Assembly: GCA_000437395.1 (NCBI GenBank)
Contig: FR898170.1
Location: 1-51,774 of the forward strand
DNA from: Clostridium sp. CAG:288
Lineage (GTDB): Bacteria; Bacillota_I; Bacilli_A; RFN20; CAG-288
Direction: 5' to 3'
Length of the DNA stretch: 51,774 bases
Part shown: one piece after another, positions 9,329-17,937 of the stretch
Numbering within the stretch: position 1 is the stretch's first letter
Layout: each line of letters opens with the position of its first letter
Notes under the pieces: generated by a model
The model's input: the letters and a program-made list of their open reading frames with translations, nothing else
Told to the model about the DNA's origin: nothing
Databases searched by the model: none
Program-made: the position numbers and the translations under genes

Positions 9329-10123
9329 ATGAAATCATTTGAATCTGTAGGAACAATTTGTCTTAAAGGACAAAATAACTTTATTTATAAAATATGTAAA
9401 ATTACATATAGACTTTTTGAAGATGAATCTTTTGAATATGTTTTTGAACCTAATTATTTTCTAATTGATCTATTAGATTCTAAGTATTTTCAAGGAATTC
9501 CAGGACTTAATTTAGATTTAAAGAAACAAGAATATATCAGAAAGAATATTATTCCAACCTTTATTAGTGAAAGAGTACCTCAAAAGAATAGAGAAGATTT
9601 TTATGAGTTATTAGAAAAATTAAATATGAAATTTATGGATCCAATAGAATATTTAATTAGAACAGATGAACAGTATTTTGGTGATAATTTATTCGTTATT
9701 CCATATGAATCTAAAAAGAAGGTATTTATAAACAATATAAATGGTAATGAAACAAATATTTTTATAATGAAACAAATATTGGAAGCTATTTGTAATGGTG
9801 ATGATATAGTTATAAATAATGAATTAGTTTGTGACGATAATAGGAAAATTATTCACGTTATTTTAATGATTCTTTATACTAGATCCTATGAATTAAAAAA
9901 AGAAAATCAAAAAATAGGAATAGAAAAAGCTAAAAAAGCTGGTGTATATAGAGGTAGGAAACCTAAAGAAGTTGATAGAGAAAAATTAATGGAACTTCTA
10001 AGAGAAGTTGAAAGTAAGAAAATGACAGCTAAAGAAGCTGCTGCAATTTTAAATATAAGCATAGACAAATATTATAGATTAAAAAGACAAATAAATAAGT
10101 TTGGTAATACGTCAGCTTATTAA
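9329..10123 (+). CDS. Protein with HipA-N-like region and resolvase-type C-terminal helix-turn-helix
   Basis: I do not recognise this as a named family. The C-terminal third (from about residue 195) reads like the tail of a serine recombinase: GIEKAKKAGVYRGRKPK, then a helix-turn-helix with AKEAAAILNIS-x-x-x-YYRLKR. The serine recombinase at 26749-27348 has the equivalent GIRIAKAKGVHMGRP segment. The N-terminal catalytic domain of a recombinase is absent. Instead residues 1-125 resemble, loosely, the N-terminal subdomain of HipA kinases (VGTI at the start, FEYVFEP, then IPTF-SERVPQ and a GD near residue 120). The start follows AGAGGT by five bases. It is a single gene between two terminators. 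A DNA-binding regulator built from borrowed parts is the best guess. Confidence 0.6.
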   Translation: MKSFESVGTICLKGQNNFIYKICKITYRLFEDESFEYVFEPNYFLIDLLDSKYFQGIPGLNLDLKKQEYIRKNIIPTFISERVPQKNREDFYELLEKLNMKFMDPIEYLIRTDEQYFGDNLFVIPYESKKKVFINNINGNETNIFIMKQILEAICNGDDIVINNELVCDDNRKIIHVILMILYTRSYELKKENQKIGIEKAKKAGVYRGRKPKEVDREKLMELLREVESKKMTAKEAAAILNISIDKYYRLKRQINKFGNTSAY

Positions 10124-10171
10124 ACTAGTATTAATAAAGTCTGTTAATGTTATATATTAATCCAAAATAAA

Positions 10172-10213
10172 AATCCTTTTAAAGTTTTAACTCTTTAAAA
10201 GGATTAATTTTTT
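10172..10213. terminator. Bidirectional terminator between convergent genes
   Basis: A 13-bp perfect stem (10172-10184 with 10193-10205) around an 8-nt loop has a T run on its right and an A-rich stretch on its left. It can therefore stop transcription from both sides, between the gene ending at 10123 and the minus-strand lipoprotein ending at 10224. Confidence 0.85.
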
Positions 10214-10223
10214 CAGGTATTAA

Positions 10224-11990
10224 TTAGATAATCTTAAAATCATCCATTGTAATTTGGGTTTCAATTTCGTTTAAGATATCCATTTCAGTACCAGTGAAAT
10301 CAACTTTAGGGGCATGGACGAATCGAGCTTCATAAGTATCTTCGTATTTTACACTAGATGAAGTTTGACCCATGGTTACAAATTTGCAATACATGAGTTT
10401 TCCATCTTCGATACTAAAGGTAAAGCTATCGATATTTTCAACTGATAAACCATTGCTTGTCTTTGAGTGGAGTTGGCCTTTGATTTCAAGTGATGTTCCT
10501 GATTTTGTGCCAGAGACAGATACATCGATTGTTGTTCCACTTTCAAATGTTGTTGATCCTAATGCGTATGTTGAAAAGCCTTCAAGTATAGAAGATATTT
10601 CACTCCAATATAATGGGTTAGCATCAAGGTATTCACGTGCACTTGTGAATGATGTTTTGGATGCGTATCCAAAGGCTGATGTAATATATTTAGTGAATTT
10701 TCCACCTCTAAATATACCGATACTTGTTGCTTTAGTAAATATACGATAAGGAGCTGGTGTTCCTGTTGGTTGATTTTCTGAATCAACTAATTGAATTGTT
10801 CCATTGTTATCAGTTATACCATTGTTATAAGCTATGATCTTACCTTCGAATTTTGCATCGCCGAACGTTGTTCTATCAGTCGTTGCAAAGTCGAATGCGT
10901 CGTGATAAATCATGGAGTAGTTTGTTTGTCTAACGTCGTTAGAATAAGCGTAGATGTTTTTGATAATTTCTAAAGCTGTTTCTTCATCGAGAGCTCCATC
11001 TTCTTTATCGCTGACATCGATAACTTCTTTTGGAGCGTTATGTATACTACTCTTGGATGGAATATCATCAAAAGTAAATACGACACCGTCAAAGTTTGTT
11101 TTATCACCGAATTTAAGATTTGTAATGTTGTATGAAGTTATTGATGATGTACCTATTTCATAATCTGTATCTAAACTATCTAAAAGGCTTCTAATTTTAT
11201 AATCGATACTGACAAATTCTTTTGTACTTGTTTCATAGTCGACTGAAAAGTTGATTATGATAGGTTTATAGTCATCTGCACCTGGGAAGACACATGATAA
11301 AGCATAGTGTTCAACTCCATCTTGAACTGTTGCATCGAAGACTGGAGTTTCATATCCATCATCGACAGGGAAATATTCAGTTGGATTATTAAAGGCATCT
11401 TTTATCGTGTCAATTATTGATAGATAGTTAAAATATGTATCGAATTGGTTGTAGTAATCAATTTCGTTACAATTAACGAATGATTGTTCATAAAGTGAGG
11501 TGCAAATAAAGTAATCGTAGATATAGTTTCCTTCTTGATATATTTGTCCATTGGCATAGTTTGTTTCAACTACTTTTGTTGTTTCAACGCCATCAAGTGA
11601 ATCGATAGTTATTTCATCGCTGATAAATTGATTGTTAAATAGTTGAAATTTATGCTTGGCTTGATAGTTAATTAAACCGGTTTGAATATTGCCACTGACA
11701 ATATATTTAGAGTTGTTATAAAAGTTATAAGCATATGAGCGATCAACAAAGTCATAAGATGTTACTTTGTCTTGATCTAATTCAGTTAAAAGTGAGACTA
11801 TTCTTTCTTTAGTAGGAGCAACAGTTGCTGAAGAAGATGAGGTGCTAGATATAGAAGAGGATGAAGGTGAAGAAATTACTGTTGAACTAGAAGTAGAGCT
11901 TGGTGTTGTTGAACTTGTGTTTTCACTTCCACAACCAGCAAGTACTAATAAAGCAGCAACTTGAGATAATACTAATAATTTTTTATTCAT
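10224..11990 (-). CDS. Lipoprotein of unknown function with Ser/Thr linker
   Basis: The N-terminus is a lipoprotein signal peptide with lipobox LAGC (Cys near residue 20), followed by about 40 residues of Ser/Thr linker. The mature 530 residues show repeated aromatic and Asp/Ser-rich beta-strand patterns without a motif I recognise. It is one of three neighbouring large lipoproteins of similar style and probably shares a transcript with the 12005-14611 gene, since only 14 bp separate them. A binding or surface-exposed role is likely. A specific substrate cannot be stated. The start is an ATG close to an upstream purine-rich AGGAG site. Confidence 0.8.
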   Translation of the reverse strand: MNKKLLVLSQVAALLVLAGCGSENTSSTTPSSTSSSTVISSPSSSSISSTSSSSATVAPTKERIVSLLTELDQDKVTSYDFVDRSYAYNFYNNSKYIVSGNIQTGLINYQAKHKFQLFNNQFISDEITIDSLDGVETTKVVETNYANGQIYQEGNYIYDYFICTSLYEQSFVNCNEIDYYNQFDTYFNYLSIIDTIKDAFNNPTEYFPVDDGYETPVFDATVQDGVEHYALSCVFPGADDYKPIIINFSVDYETSTKEFVSIDYKIRSLLDSLDTDYEIGTSSITSYNITNLKFGDKTNFDGVVFTFDDIPSKSSIHNAPKEVIDVSDKEDGALDEETALEIIKNIYAYSNDVRQTNYSMIYHDAFDFATTDRTTFGDAKFEGKIIAYNNGITDNNGTIQLVDSENQPTGTPAPYRIFTKATSIGIFRGGKFTKYITSAFGYASKTSFTSAREYLDANPLYWSEISSILEGFSTYALGSTTFESGTTIDVSVSGTKSGTSLEIKGQLHSKTSNGLSVENIDSFTFSIEDGKLMYCKFVTMGQTSSSVKYEDTYEARFVHAPKVDFTGTEMDILNEIETQITMDDFKII

Positions 11991-12004
11991 TTAAATCTAA
12001 TCTC

Positions 12005-14611
12005 CTATTTCTTGGCTTCAAAGATAAATGTTGTTAGTGGTGATTCATTACCAGTAGCAAAGTCATATTCAACATTATCTTCAACTGTGACGATATTAGC
12101 TGTAAAGCTTCCATCTTTATTAATATCATAGACGACATTTTGTTTGATGACAGGCATATAGCTTCTAATATAGTAGTCATAATCTTCGTTTGTGACATTA
12201 AATGATGTAAAGGTAATTGTGTTATTTGCTTCATCAATTACAACATCACAATTAACTATATATTTAAATTCAGTTAAATCTTCAACGACAAACTTAGCTT
12301 GTGTTCTTGAAGTAAATGTCAATTCGACTGAAGCAACATCTTCACTATTTAAGAAACTATCTTCGTAGCAAGAATATGTTGTTTTAAGCATAGTATCTAC
12401 TATGGTGCTTGTCTCTTGCTTTTTAGCGACGTTAATTGTTAATGTTGTTGAGACTTTATCATAAAGCGTACTTGTAACTGTTATTGTTGCTTTTCCTTCT
12501 TTATCACTAACAAAGCTATATGAACCGTCAGCTTTCTTTGTTAAGTTTCCCACGCCTTCTAAGGTGACGTTTACTTCTTGTGAAGCGGTACTTGGGCTAA
12601 CGGCAAAGGTAAGATTATCAATAGAAGTGCCAACTGTTGTTTCTAATTCTTCAGTGACGACTTTATCACCAACTTTAGCTGTTATAGCTGTAGGTAAGAC
12701 TGTATCGACATTAACGGTTATTTCGCGTTTTACTCTATTTTTTAAAGAGTAGACTGTTAAGACTGCAACGCCAGCACCTTCAATTTTAATTGATCGACAT
12801 TCATCAGTGATTGAGGCAACGTTTGGATTGCTTGTTTCATCGATAATTAACGAATCAATTCTACTGTCTGCAAATTTAGGAGCTTGATCTAAGTAACTGA
12901 TATAGTATGTTTCACCTATTTCGTATTTCTTTGCTTCATAGCCTTTTTTGTCAGCAAATACTGGTGTGTATGAAGTAAAGTATAAATTATCTGGATCATA
13001 TTCGTTTACTTCTTGGGTATTAAGTGAACCAAATGTTTGTTTATATTCGGTCATATACATTTCTTTAGCAACAGGATTCTCTTGTAATAACTTCTTTTCT
13101 GTGAAGTCAAACATAGTGTTATCGTAAACGTTTGAAACAACTTTAATACTAGTTAAAACTCCATCTGTATTAAATGTATATTCACCATGGTTATAGTACA
13201 CTTCACCTAAAGTAACTGATGTTGGATATGCTTCGATGAAGAATGTATCAGCTATTATTACATTATCTTTTTCGACTATCTTGAGGTTCGAAGCTGCACC
13301 ACCACCAAAGTATAAAGGTACTGATCCATAACCAATTGAGTTTTCATATAAGCCGTTAAAGTGCATTTTAGCAATGTCTGATAATCCTTCGTGGCTATTC
13401 ATAATAAGCGTTGTAGATTGTTTGATAGCTTTTTCACGTGTGATTTGTGTCTTGCTATCACTGACAGATTCAACAATAGCTTTTTTACTTGGAGCTACTA
13501 TGTGTTGTCCATTATCATAGACTTGGAACTCATAGTAGTTTCCATCATCGCTCATACCTTTAAATAAGTGCGATGTGCTTGTTGAATCATAGCTTTCACT
13601 TGAACCGTATGGTGTATAAGTTACTGATGTATCTGTATCACCAACCATATATCTATCGGTAGTATCTTTATAAATTTTGAACTTTGTTGATTGAACTGCA
13701 TCTGTTCTATTATCGTTAATATCTAAAGTATTAAAGTGAAGGTTAACATCGTATGTATTTACTGTTAACTTCTTTTCTTTTTCTATTGAAGAATCAAGTT
13801 TGGCGATAACTTCACTGACATCTTTCTCACCTGGATTGACAACTTTTAAATAGTATTCTTTCTTAAGGTTTGTTCCTTTAACTTTTAATGTTAAAACTAC
13901 ACTACCAGTCCTTTTAAGTGGAGTGAGAGTATTTGTACTTGAATCAAAAGAACAGCAGCCATCAACGCTAAATGAAGCTTCTAAGACGTTATCAGCCTCA
14001 TCTGTTGAATTAAATGAAACTGTTAATGGATAGCTTTGGCCTAATTCTAATTTATAGAATGTATTTTTATTTGAAACTATGGTTTCAACACTGCTATCGA
14101 AATCTGCTGTAAAACTAGTAACTGTAGAAGCGACAACATTAAATGTTATTGAATCGCTTAACTCACCATCATCACTTACAGCGTAAATTGTACAATCGCC
14201 AGTACTTCTAGCTGTTATTAAGCCGTTAAATGAGACAGAGGCAACACTTTCGTTAGATGATCTGTAGTTTACTAATTTGTTAGTGGCATTTTTAGGTAAG
14301 ACTTCGACGCTAAGTTGTAAAACTTGTCCAACTTTTAAAGTTGTGATTGATTTATCCGTGATTGATATTGATGTGACATGAATATCGCTATCGACTTGTG
14401 TTGAACTACTACTACTTGATGAGCTAGTAGAAGAACTACTTGTTGAAGACGAAACAATCGTAGTGCTACTTACACTACTTGTACTACTGCTAATAACACT
14501 GCTATCACTACTTGTTGTTGAAGAAGGAGTGGATGATGTTATATCACCTTTTCCTTGGCAACTAACTAGTGAGAAAAGCATAACGCTTAAAACTAAAATT
14601 TTCTTTTTCAT
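12005..14611 (-). CDS. Large lipoprotein with BIG2-type Ig-like domain
   Basis: The signal peptide ends at lipobox LVSC (Cys near residue 19), followed by a Ser/Thr linker to about residue 75. Next comes a clear BIG2-type bacterial Ig-like domain. It starts with VTSISIT, has LKVGQVLQLSVEVLPKNA, then NESVASVS-x-x-GLITARSTGDCTI, matching the family's N-x-x-V-A-x-V-x-x-x-G-x-(I/V)-x-A pattern. Further beta-rich segments follow; one near residues 600-640 has the EIGETYYISYL and NPNVASI elements of another Ig-like domain, and one near 650-730 is similar. Such domains usually extend surface proteins. It is 14 bp upstream of the 10224-11990 gene. A GAGGGG site lies ahead of the ATG, and a promoter candidate lies at 14654-14682. 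Confidence 0.85.
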   Translation of the reverse strand: MKKKILVLSVMLFSLVSCQGKGDITSSTPSSTTSSDSSVISSSTSSVSSTTIVSSSTSSSSTSSSSSSSSTQVDSDIHVTSISITDKSITTLKVGQVLQLSVEVLPKNATNKLVNYRSSNESVASVSFNGLITARSTGDCTIYAVSDDGELSDSITFNVVASTVTSFTADFDSSVETIVSNKNTFYKLELGQSYPLTVSFNSTDEADNVLEASFSVDGCCSFDSSTNTLTPLKRTGSVVLTLKVKGTNLKKEYYLKVVNPGEKDVSEVIAKLDSSIEKEKKLTVNTYDVNLHFNTLDINDNRTDAVQSTKFKIYKDTTDRYMVGDTDTSVTYTPYGSSESYDSTSTSHLFKGMSDDGNYYEFQVYDNGQHIVAPSKKAIVESVSDSKTQITREKAIKQSTTLIMNSHEGLSDIAKMHFNGLYENSIGYGSVPLYFGGGAASNLKIVEKDNVIIADTFFIEAYPTSVTLGEVYYNHGEYTFNTDGVLTSIKVVSNVYDNTMFDFTEKKLLQENPVAKEMYMTEYKQTFGSLNTQEVNEYDPDNLYFTSYTPVFADKKGYEAKKYEIGETYYISYLDQAPKFADSRIDSLIIDETSNPNVASITDECRSIKIEGAGVAVLTVYSLKNRVKREITVNVDTVLPTAITAKVGDKVVTEELETTVGTSIDNLTFAVSPSTASQEVNVTLEGVGNLTKKADGSYSFVSDKEGKATITVTSTLYDKVSTTLTINVAKKQETSTIVDTMLKTTYSCYEDSFLNSEDVASVELTFTSRTQAKFVVEDLTEFKYIVNCDVVIDEANNTITFTSFNVTNEDYDYYIRSYMPVIKQNVVYDINKDGSFTANIVTVEDNVEYDFATGNESPLTTFIFEAKK
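14406..14435. repeat. 30-bp repeat, copy 1 (lipoprotein linker)
   Basis: These 30 bases are identical to 17115-17144, in the same orientation. Both lie in the Ser-rich linker codons of minus-strand lipoprotein genes. Confidence 0.8.
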
Positions 14612-14653
14612 AATTTACTTTCCCCTCGTAAAAGATATAAAAATTATTATTAC

Positions 14654-14682
14654 ATTATATGCTAGTTTCAATTTTATTTCAA
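14654..14682 (-). promoter_or_regulatory. Predicted sigma-A promoter for the lipoprotein pair
   Basis: On the minus strand, TTGAAA (14677-14682) and TATAAT (14654-14659) are separated by exactly 17 bp. They lie about 43 bp upstream of the ATG of the BIG2-type lipoprotein. Confidence 0.6.
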
Positions 14683-14848
14683 TGTTTGCAACAAAATATT
14701 CTTACAATTTTAACTCTATTAAAATATTCATTAATTGCTATTAAATTTGATTATTTTAAAATTATGATTTCTTTTTAATAGAAAATAAATGTATTTTATT
14801 TTTATATTTGTTTTAACTAATATTCTTTCTTTACTTAAACTTTACATA

Positions 14849-14887
14849 TAAAAAGTACTCTATACCACATAAATGGTACAGAGTACT
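14849..14887 (-). terminator. Rho-independent terminator of the 14903-17218 lipoprotein gene
   Basis: A 14-bp stem with one mismatch (14854-14867 with 14874-14887) has a 6-nt loop. Read on the minus strand it is followed by TTTTTAT. It lies 16 bp after the stop of the gene. Confidence 0.85.
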
Positions 14888-14902
14888 AAATTTATTTAAT
14901 AA

Positions 14903-17218
14903 TTAGTTTAAAACGTAAATGTGAATAAACTCGTATGATCCATCATCATCGACAACGTCAATTCTTAATTTGTCTGTTTCGTTAACAAATGTAATATTGT
15001 CTTCTGTTGTATAGCCTAATGTTAATAAATAAGCTTTATATTTTTGAGAATAATCTTCTGAATATGTGTCTGTGGCGATTATAAAATATGGTTTGTCTTC
15101 CCAGTCACATAAGTAGAAATCAGCAAAGTAGTGATCTCTATTGAACTCTTCATCGTTTAAATATGGAATCTTTTTAGCAATTTCTTCACCATATGCTTTA
15201 ACTAATTCATCATATGTATTTGCATCTTCTTCCCAAGTTAATCTATCGCCTGAACCTGAATCTAAAGCTGCAATGGCTTTATCTAAGTTTGCTCTCATTG
15301 TTCCGTTAAGTTCAACTGGGCTATAGTCAAATGTAACTTCTTCTGTACCACCGACATAGGCAAAGTTCATAGAAGAAATCTTATCATCAGTGATAGTCAT
15401 TTCTAAACTTGAAGGATCGACTGTTAATGGATTATAGATATCACCGATTGAACGTCCAATATTGATAATATCACCTGTTGTTGTAAGTTTACCATCTTTG
15501 AGATTTAAGATTTCGCTTGCGATTGAGTAGTTAGCGATATCTTTAAATGTTTTGCTTACTGGATTTTTATCTAATGTAATATTGTTCTTTTCATCGTAGG
15601 TAAAGCTATATATTTTTCCATTCTTAGAATAGTAGCCTTTACCTAAGGATTCCATATTGTTACTGGTTCCATCATCGCTATCGACGAGATATGTTCCCTT
15701 TAAGTAGAAATCGGAACCTTTAACTATTTTTGTAAATCTACTTTTTTCCCAGGCTGAGTCTTTTTCAATGCTTGTAAAGACTGAATCTTCTTGATTTAAG
15801 TAGGATAAGTAGCTCTTGATTTGTGCATCGTTTTCAGAAGCGACTTTCTTTTCAGCACCTGTTATGACATTTGGTGTTGCTGCAACTCTACTATCTGCAT
15901 AACGATAGAAGTAGTAACCTGTCAATCTATCCATCATAATTCCTGTTGAGAATATGAGTTGTGTTACTTTTCCGTCTTCAACTTTAACTTTGATTGATTC
16001 GACTGGCCATTCTAAGAACTTTTTGTGTTGAGTTATAGAATAAGCTAAATCTGATGCATTACTACCTAAATATGTATAGTATTCATCACCTTCGAATTTT
16101 CTAAATTTACTAAGTTCAAATCCGTCTTTGTTGACAAAGTTGAAGTCATCAACAACTGTTGTTGTTCTTTCTTCTTCAACTTCGTTTTTACCATTTACAC
16201 CTGTAATGATGAGTGTTCCATCTTCATCGATTTTTTCATATGTATATGAAGTTGAAACGTTATCTTCGTTAATATCTGTGATTCTAAAATAGTCATCATA
16301 GATATCTAAGTTTGAGAATCCTTGTCTTTCGATCGAAGTATATTCATCTAAGAAGATATTGTCATAGATTGCTGATGTGAAAGAGACGTTACCAAATAAG
16401 TTGTCTGCTTTATTATCGAGTGTTTCTGTTGGAACTACATAGCTATTTAAATAATCTTCAACAGCATCTAATTTTGATGTTCCGATATTTTCAATAAAGA
16501 CAATAGCACCTGTTTCTGGTGTATAGTAATCGTTTTTAGAACTATCAAATCCTTGTAATTCTACTACTAATTCATCTGCGGCAGTGTAGAAACGTAATCT
16601 CTTGATGCCTGTAAAGTCTAATTGGCTAGCAAAAGCTTCAACTAATACTTCATCTGTTGTGTAGATTTCGTTATTATCACCTGAGAATTCTATTTCTCTT
16701 GTTGTATCGAAATCTTTGAACTTATTGACATAGTCTAAGCTTGTTAATTCTTGACCTGTAAGTTCATCGTTAAATGTTTGTCCTTTAACGTTAACCTTAT
16801 TCTCACTTGTTATTTCAAAATTATAAGCGTATTTAGTGGTGGAGTAAGTCTCTAATAGCATAGAGCCAGTATTTAAATATGCTGTGTAGAAATAGTTTTT
16901 AGTAATAACATCTGTAAAGTTGACGTTATTTATTTCATAAGTTAAAGAGAAGTTTCCTTCTTTTAATTTAGCGACTGATGAAAGAATAAATTCTTTGAGT
17001 GATGGTCCAGTTACACTTGAAGCTGAACTAGATGTCGATGTTGTTAAACTGCTGCTGCTTGAACTTGATGAGATGACACTTGATGTGGAACTACTTGTGC
17101 TTATAGAACTACTGCTACTACTACTTGATGAGCTAGTAGAAGAAGTGTTTGAATTACCGCCACAACTTGTCACTAATAAGCCTAAGGCTAGCAAAGATAA
17201 AACTTTTGTTGCTTTCAT
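14903..17218 (-). CDS. Large lipoprotein of unknown function with Ser-rich linker
   Basis: The signal peptide ends at lipobox VTSC (Cys near residue 19), followed by GGN and an almost pure Ser/Thr linker of about 50 residues. The 700-residue mature part has many short Tyr/Asp-rich strands and several segments that vary one theme (for example V-x-D-G-K-V-T-Q-L-I-F near residue 420 and D-D-K-I-S-S-M-N-F near residue 610). This suggests repeated beta-sheet domains that I cannot name. It is monocistronic, with its own terminator, and is preceded by an AGGGGG site. Its linker shares a 30-bp identical DNA stretch with the neighbouring 12005-14611 gene, pointing to duplication or exchange between lipoprotein genes. 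Confidence 0.8.
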   Translation of the reverse strand: MKATKVLSLLALGLLVTSCGGNSNTSSTSSSSSSSSSSISTSSSTSSVISSSSSSSSLTTSTSSSASSVTGPSLKEFILSSVAKLKEGNFSLTYEINNVNFTDVITKNYFYTAYLNTGSMLLETYSTTKYAYNFEITSENKVNVKGQTFNDELTGQELTSLDYVNKFKDFDTTREIEFSGDNNEIYTTDEVLVEAFASQLDFTGIKRLRFYTAADELVVELQGFDSSKNDYYTPETGAIVFIENIGTSKLDAVEDYLNSYVVPTETLDNKADNLFGNVSFTSAIYDNIFLDEYTSIERQGFSNLDIYDDYFRITDINEDNVSTSYTYEKIDEDGTLIITGVNGKNEVEEERTTTVVDDFNFVNKDGFELSKFRKFEGDEYYTYLGSNASDLAYSITQHKKFLEWPVESIKVKVEDGKVTQLIFSTGIMMDRLTGYYFYRYADSRVAATPNVITGAEKKVASENDAQIKSYLSYLNQEDSVFTSIEKDSAWEKSRFTKIVKGSDFYLKGTYLVDSDDGTSNNMESLGKGYYSKNGKIYSFTYDEKNNITLDKNPVSKTFKDIANYSIASEILNLKDGKLTTTGDIINIGRSIGDIYNPLTVDPSSLEMTITDDKISSMNFAYVGGTEEVTFDYSPVELNGTMRANLDKAIAALDSGSGDRLTWEEDANTYDELVKAYGEEIAKKIPYLNDEEFNRDHYFADFYLCDWEDKPYFIIATDTYSEDYSQKYKAYLLTLGYTTEDNITFVNETDKLRIDVVDDDGSYEFIHIYVLN
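17115..17144. repeat. 30-bp repeat, copy 2 (lipoprotein linker)
   Basis: This is the second copy of the stretch at 14406-14435. The repeat is low in complexity (Ser codons) but is identical beyond what amino-acid conservation requires. Confidence 0.8.
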
Positions 17219-17480
17219 GATATTCCCCCTGATTTAATTTAAATTATCTTATTTCAAAAATAATGAATTCTTTATGGTGTTAATACTATCAAAAAGATAA
17301 TTTCTTTGCAATTATTAAACGTTAAAACAGCTTAAAAAGTAAAATAAAACTGTATATATTTAAATTTCTTTACTATTTCTTTAAAATTTGAAAGCTATTA
17401 TGAAATTGTAATTATTTTTAACGTATTGTGTAATAATAGCTTAAAATTATCTATAAATATGTAACAATATATTATATTTT

Positions 17481-17519
17481 ACCAAACAAAAAGCAATTGA
17501 ACATTTAATTCAATTGCTT
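17481..17519 (-). terminator. Terminator of the WYL/ADP-ribosylglycohydrolase cluster
   Basis: An 11-bp perfect stem (17491-17501 with 17509-17519) has a 7-nt loop. On the minus strand it is followed by TTTTTGTTT. It begins 17 bp after the last gene of the cluster. The preceding stretch 17219-17480 holds no gene that I can see. Confidence 0.85.
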
Positions 17520-17535
17520 AAGATATTAAATATTA

Positions 17536-17937
17536 TTAGTAAAGATTATTTCTAGAAAATAGTAATACTCTGTTAAAACTGTCTTTATCAAAATTAGGCC
17601 TGGCATTTGGATTATAAATATCATTTTCTGTTAAAGTAAAAACACGAATTAATGAATTGATATCACAGCATTCTTTGTAATTTAACTTATTTAATTCCTT
17701 TTTATAATAAATATCTATTTTGATACTATTACCTACCATAAATTTATTTAAGTCATTTTCAGTTTCTATTGAAGACCTATGACTTTCATAATATATTTGT
17801 GCATATTCATTTAAGTGTTTGAATAAAAAAGGTTTATGGTAAAGTCTTCTTAATTTATCTGCTAATATTTTTGGATTAAATGCATATAAACTATCTAATT
17901 GTTCTTGTTTTATAGTTTTATACCAACCTGCTGACAT
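17536..17937 (-). CDS. Hypothetical protein, last gene of the WYL cluster
   Basis: This 133-aa protein is not recognised. It is polar, with a Tyr/Lys/Asn-rich composition, no signal peptide and no membrane segment. It contains a helical middle around residues 20-50 with HLNEYAQIYYESH. The ATG is preceded by GGAGG about ten bases away, and the gene overlaps the end of the upstream AAA-like gene by 28 bp, so the two are translated together. The constant pairing suggests a partner or target of the AAA-like protein (inference). Confidence 0.7.
   Translation of the reverse strand: MSAGWYKTIKQEQLDSLYAFNPKILADKLRRLYHKPFLFKHLNEYAQIYYESHRSSIETENDLNKFMVGNSIKIDIYYKKELNKLNYKECCDINSLIRVFTLTENDIYNPNARPNFDKDSFNRVLLFSRNNLY

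Noticed and set aside
14463..14744. Leu/Val-rich open frame opposite the lipoprotein linker
   Set aside because: Such frames arise as the complement of Ser-rich linker codons and have no ribosome site.
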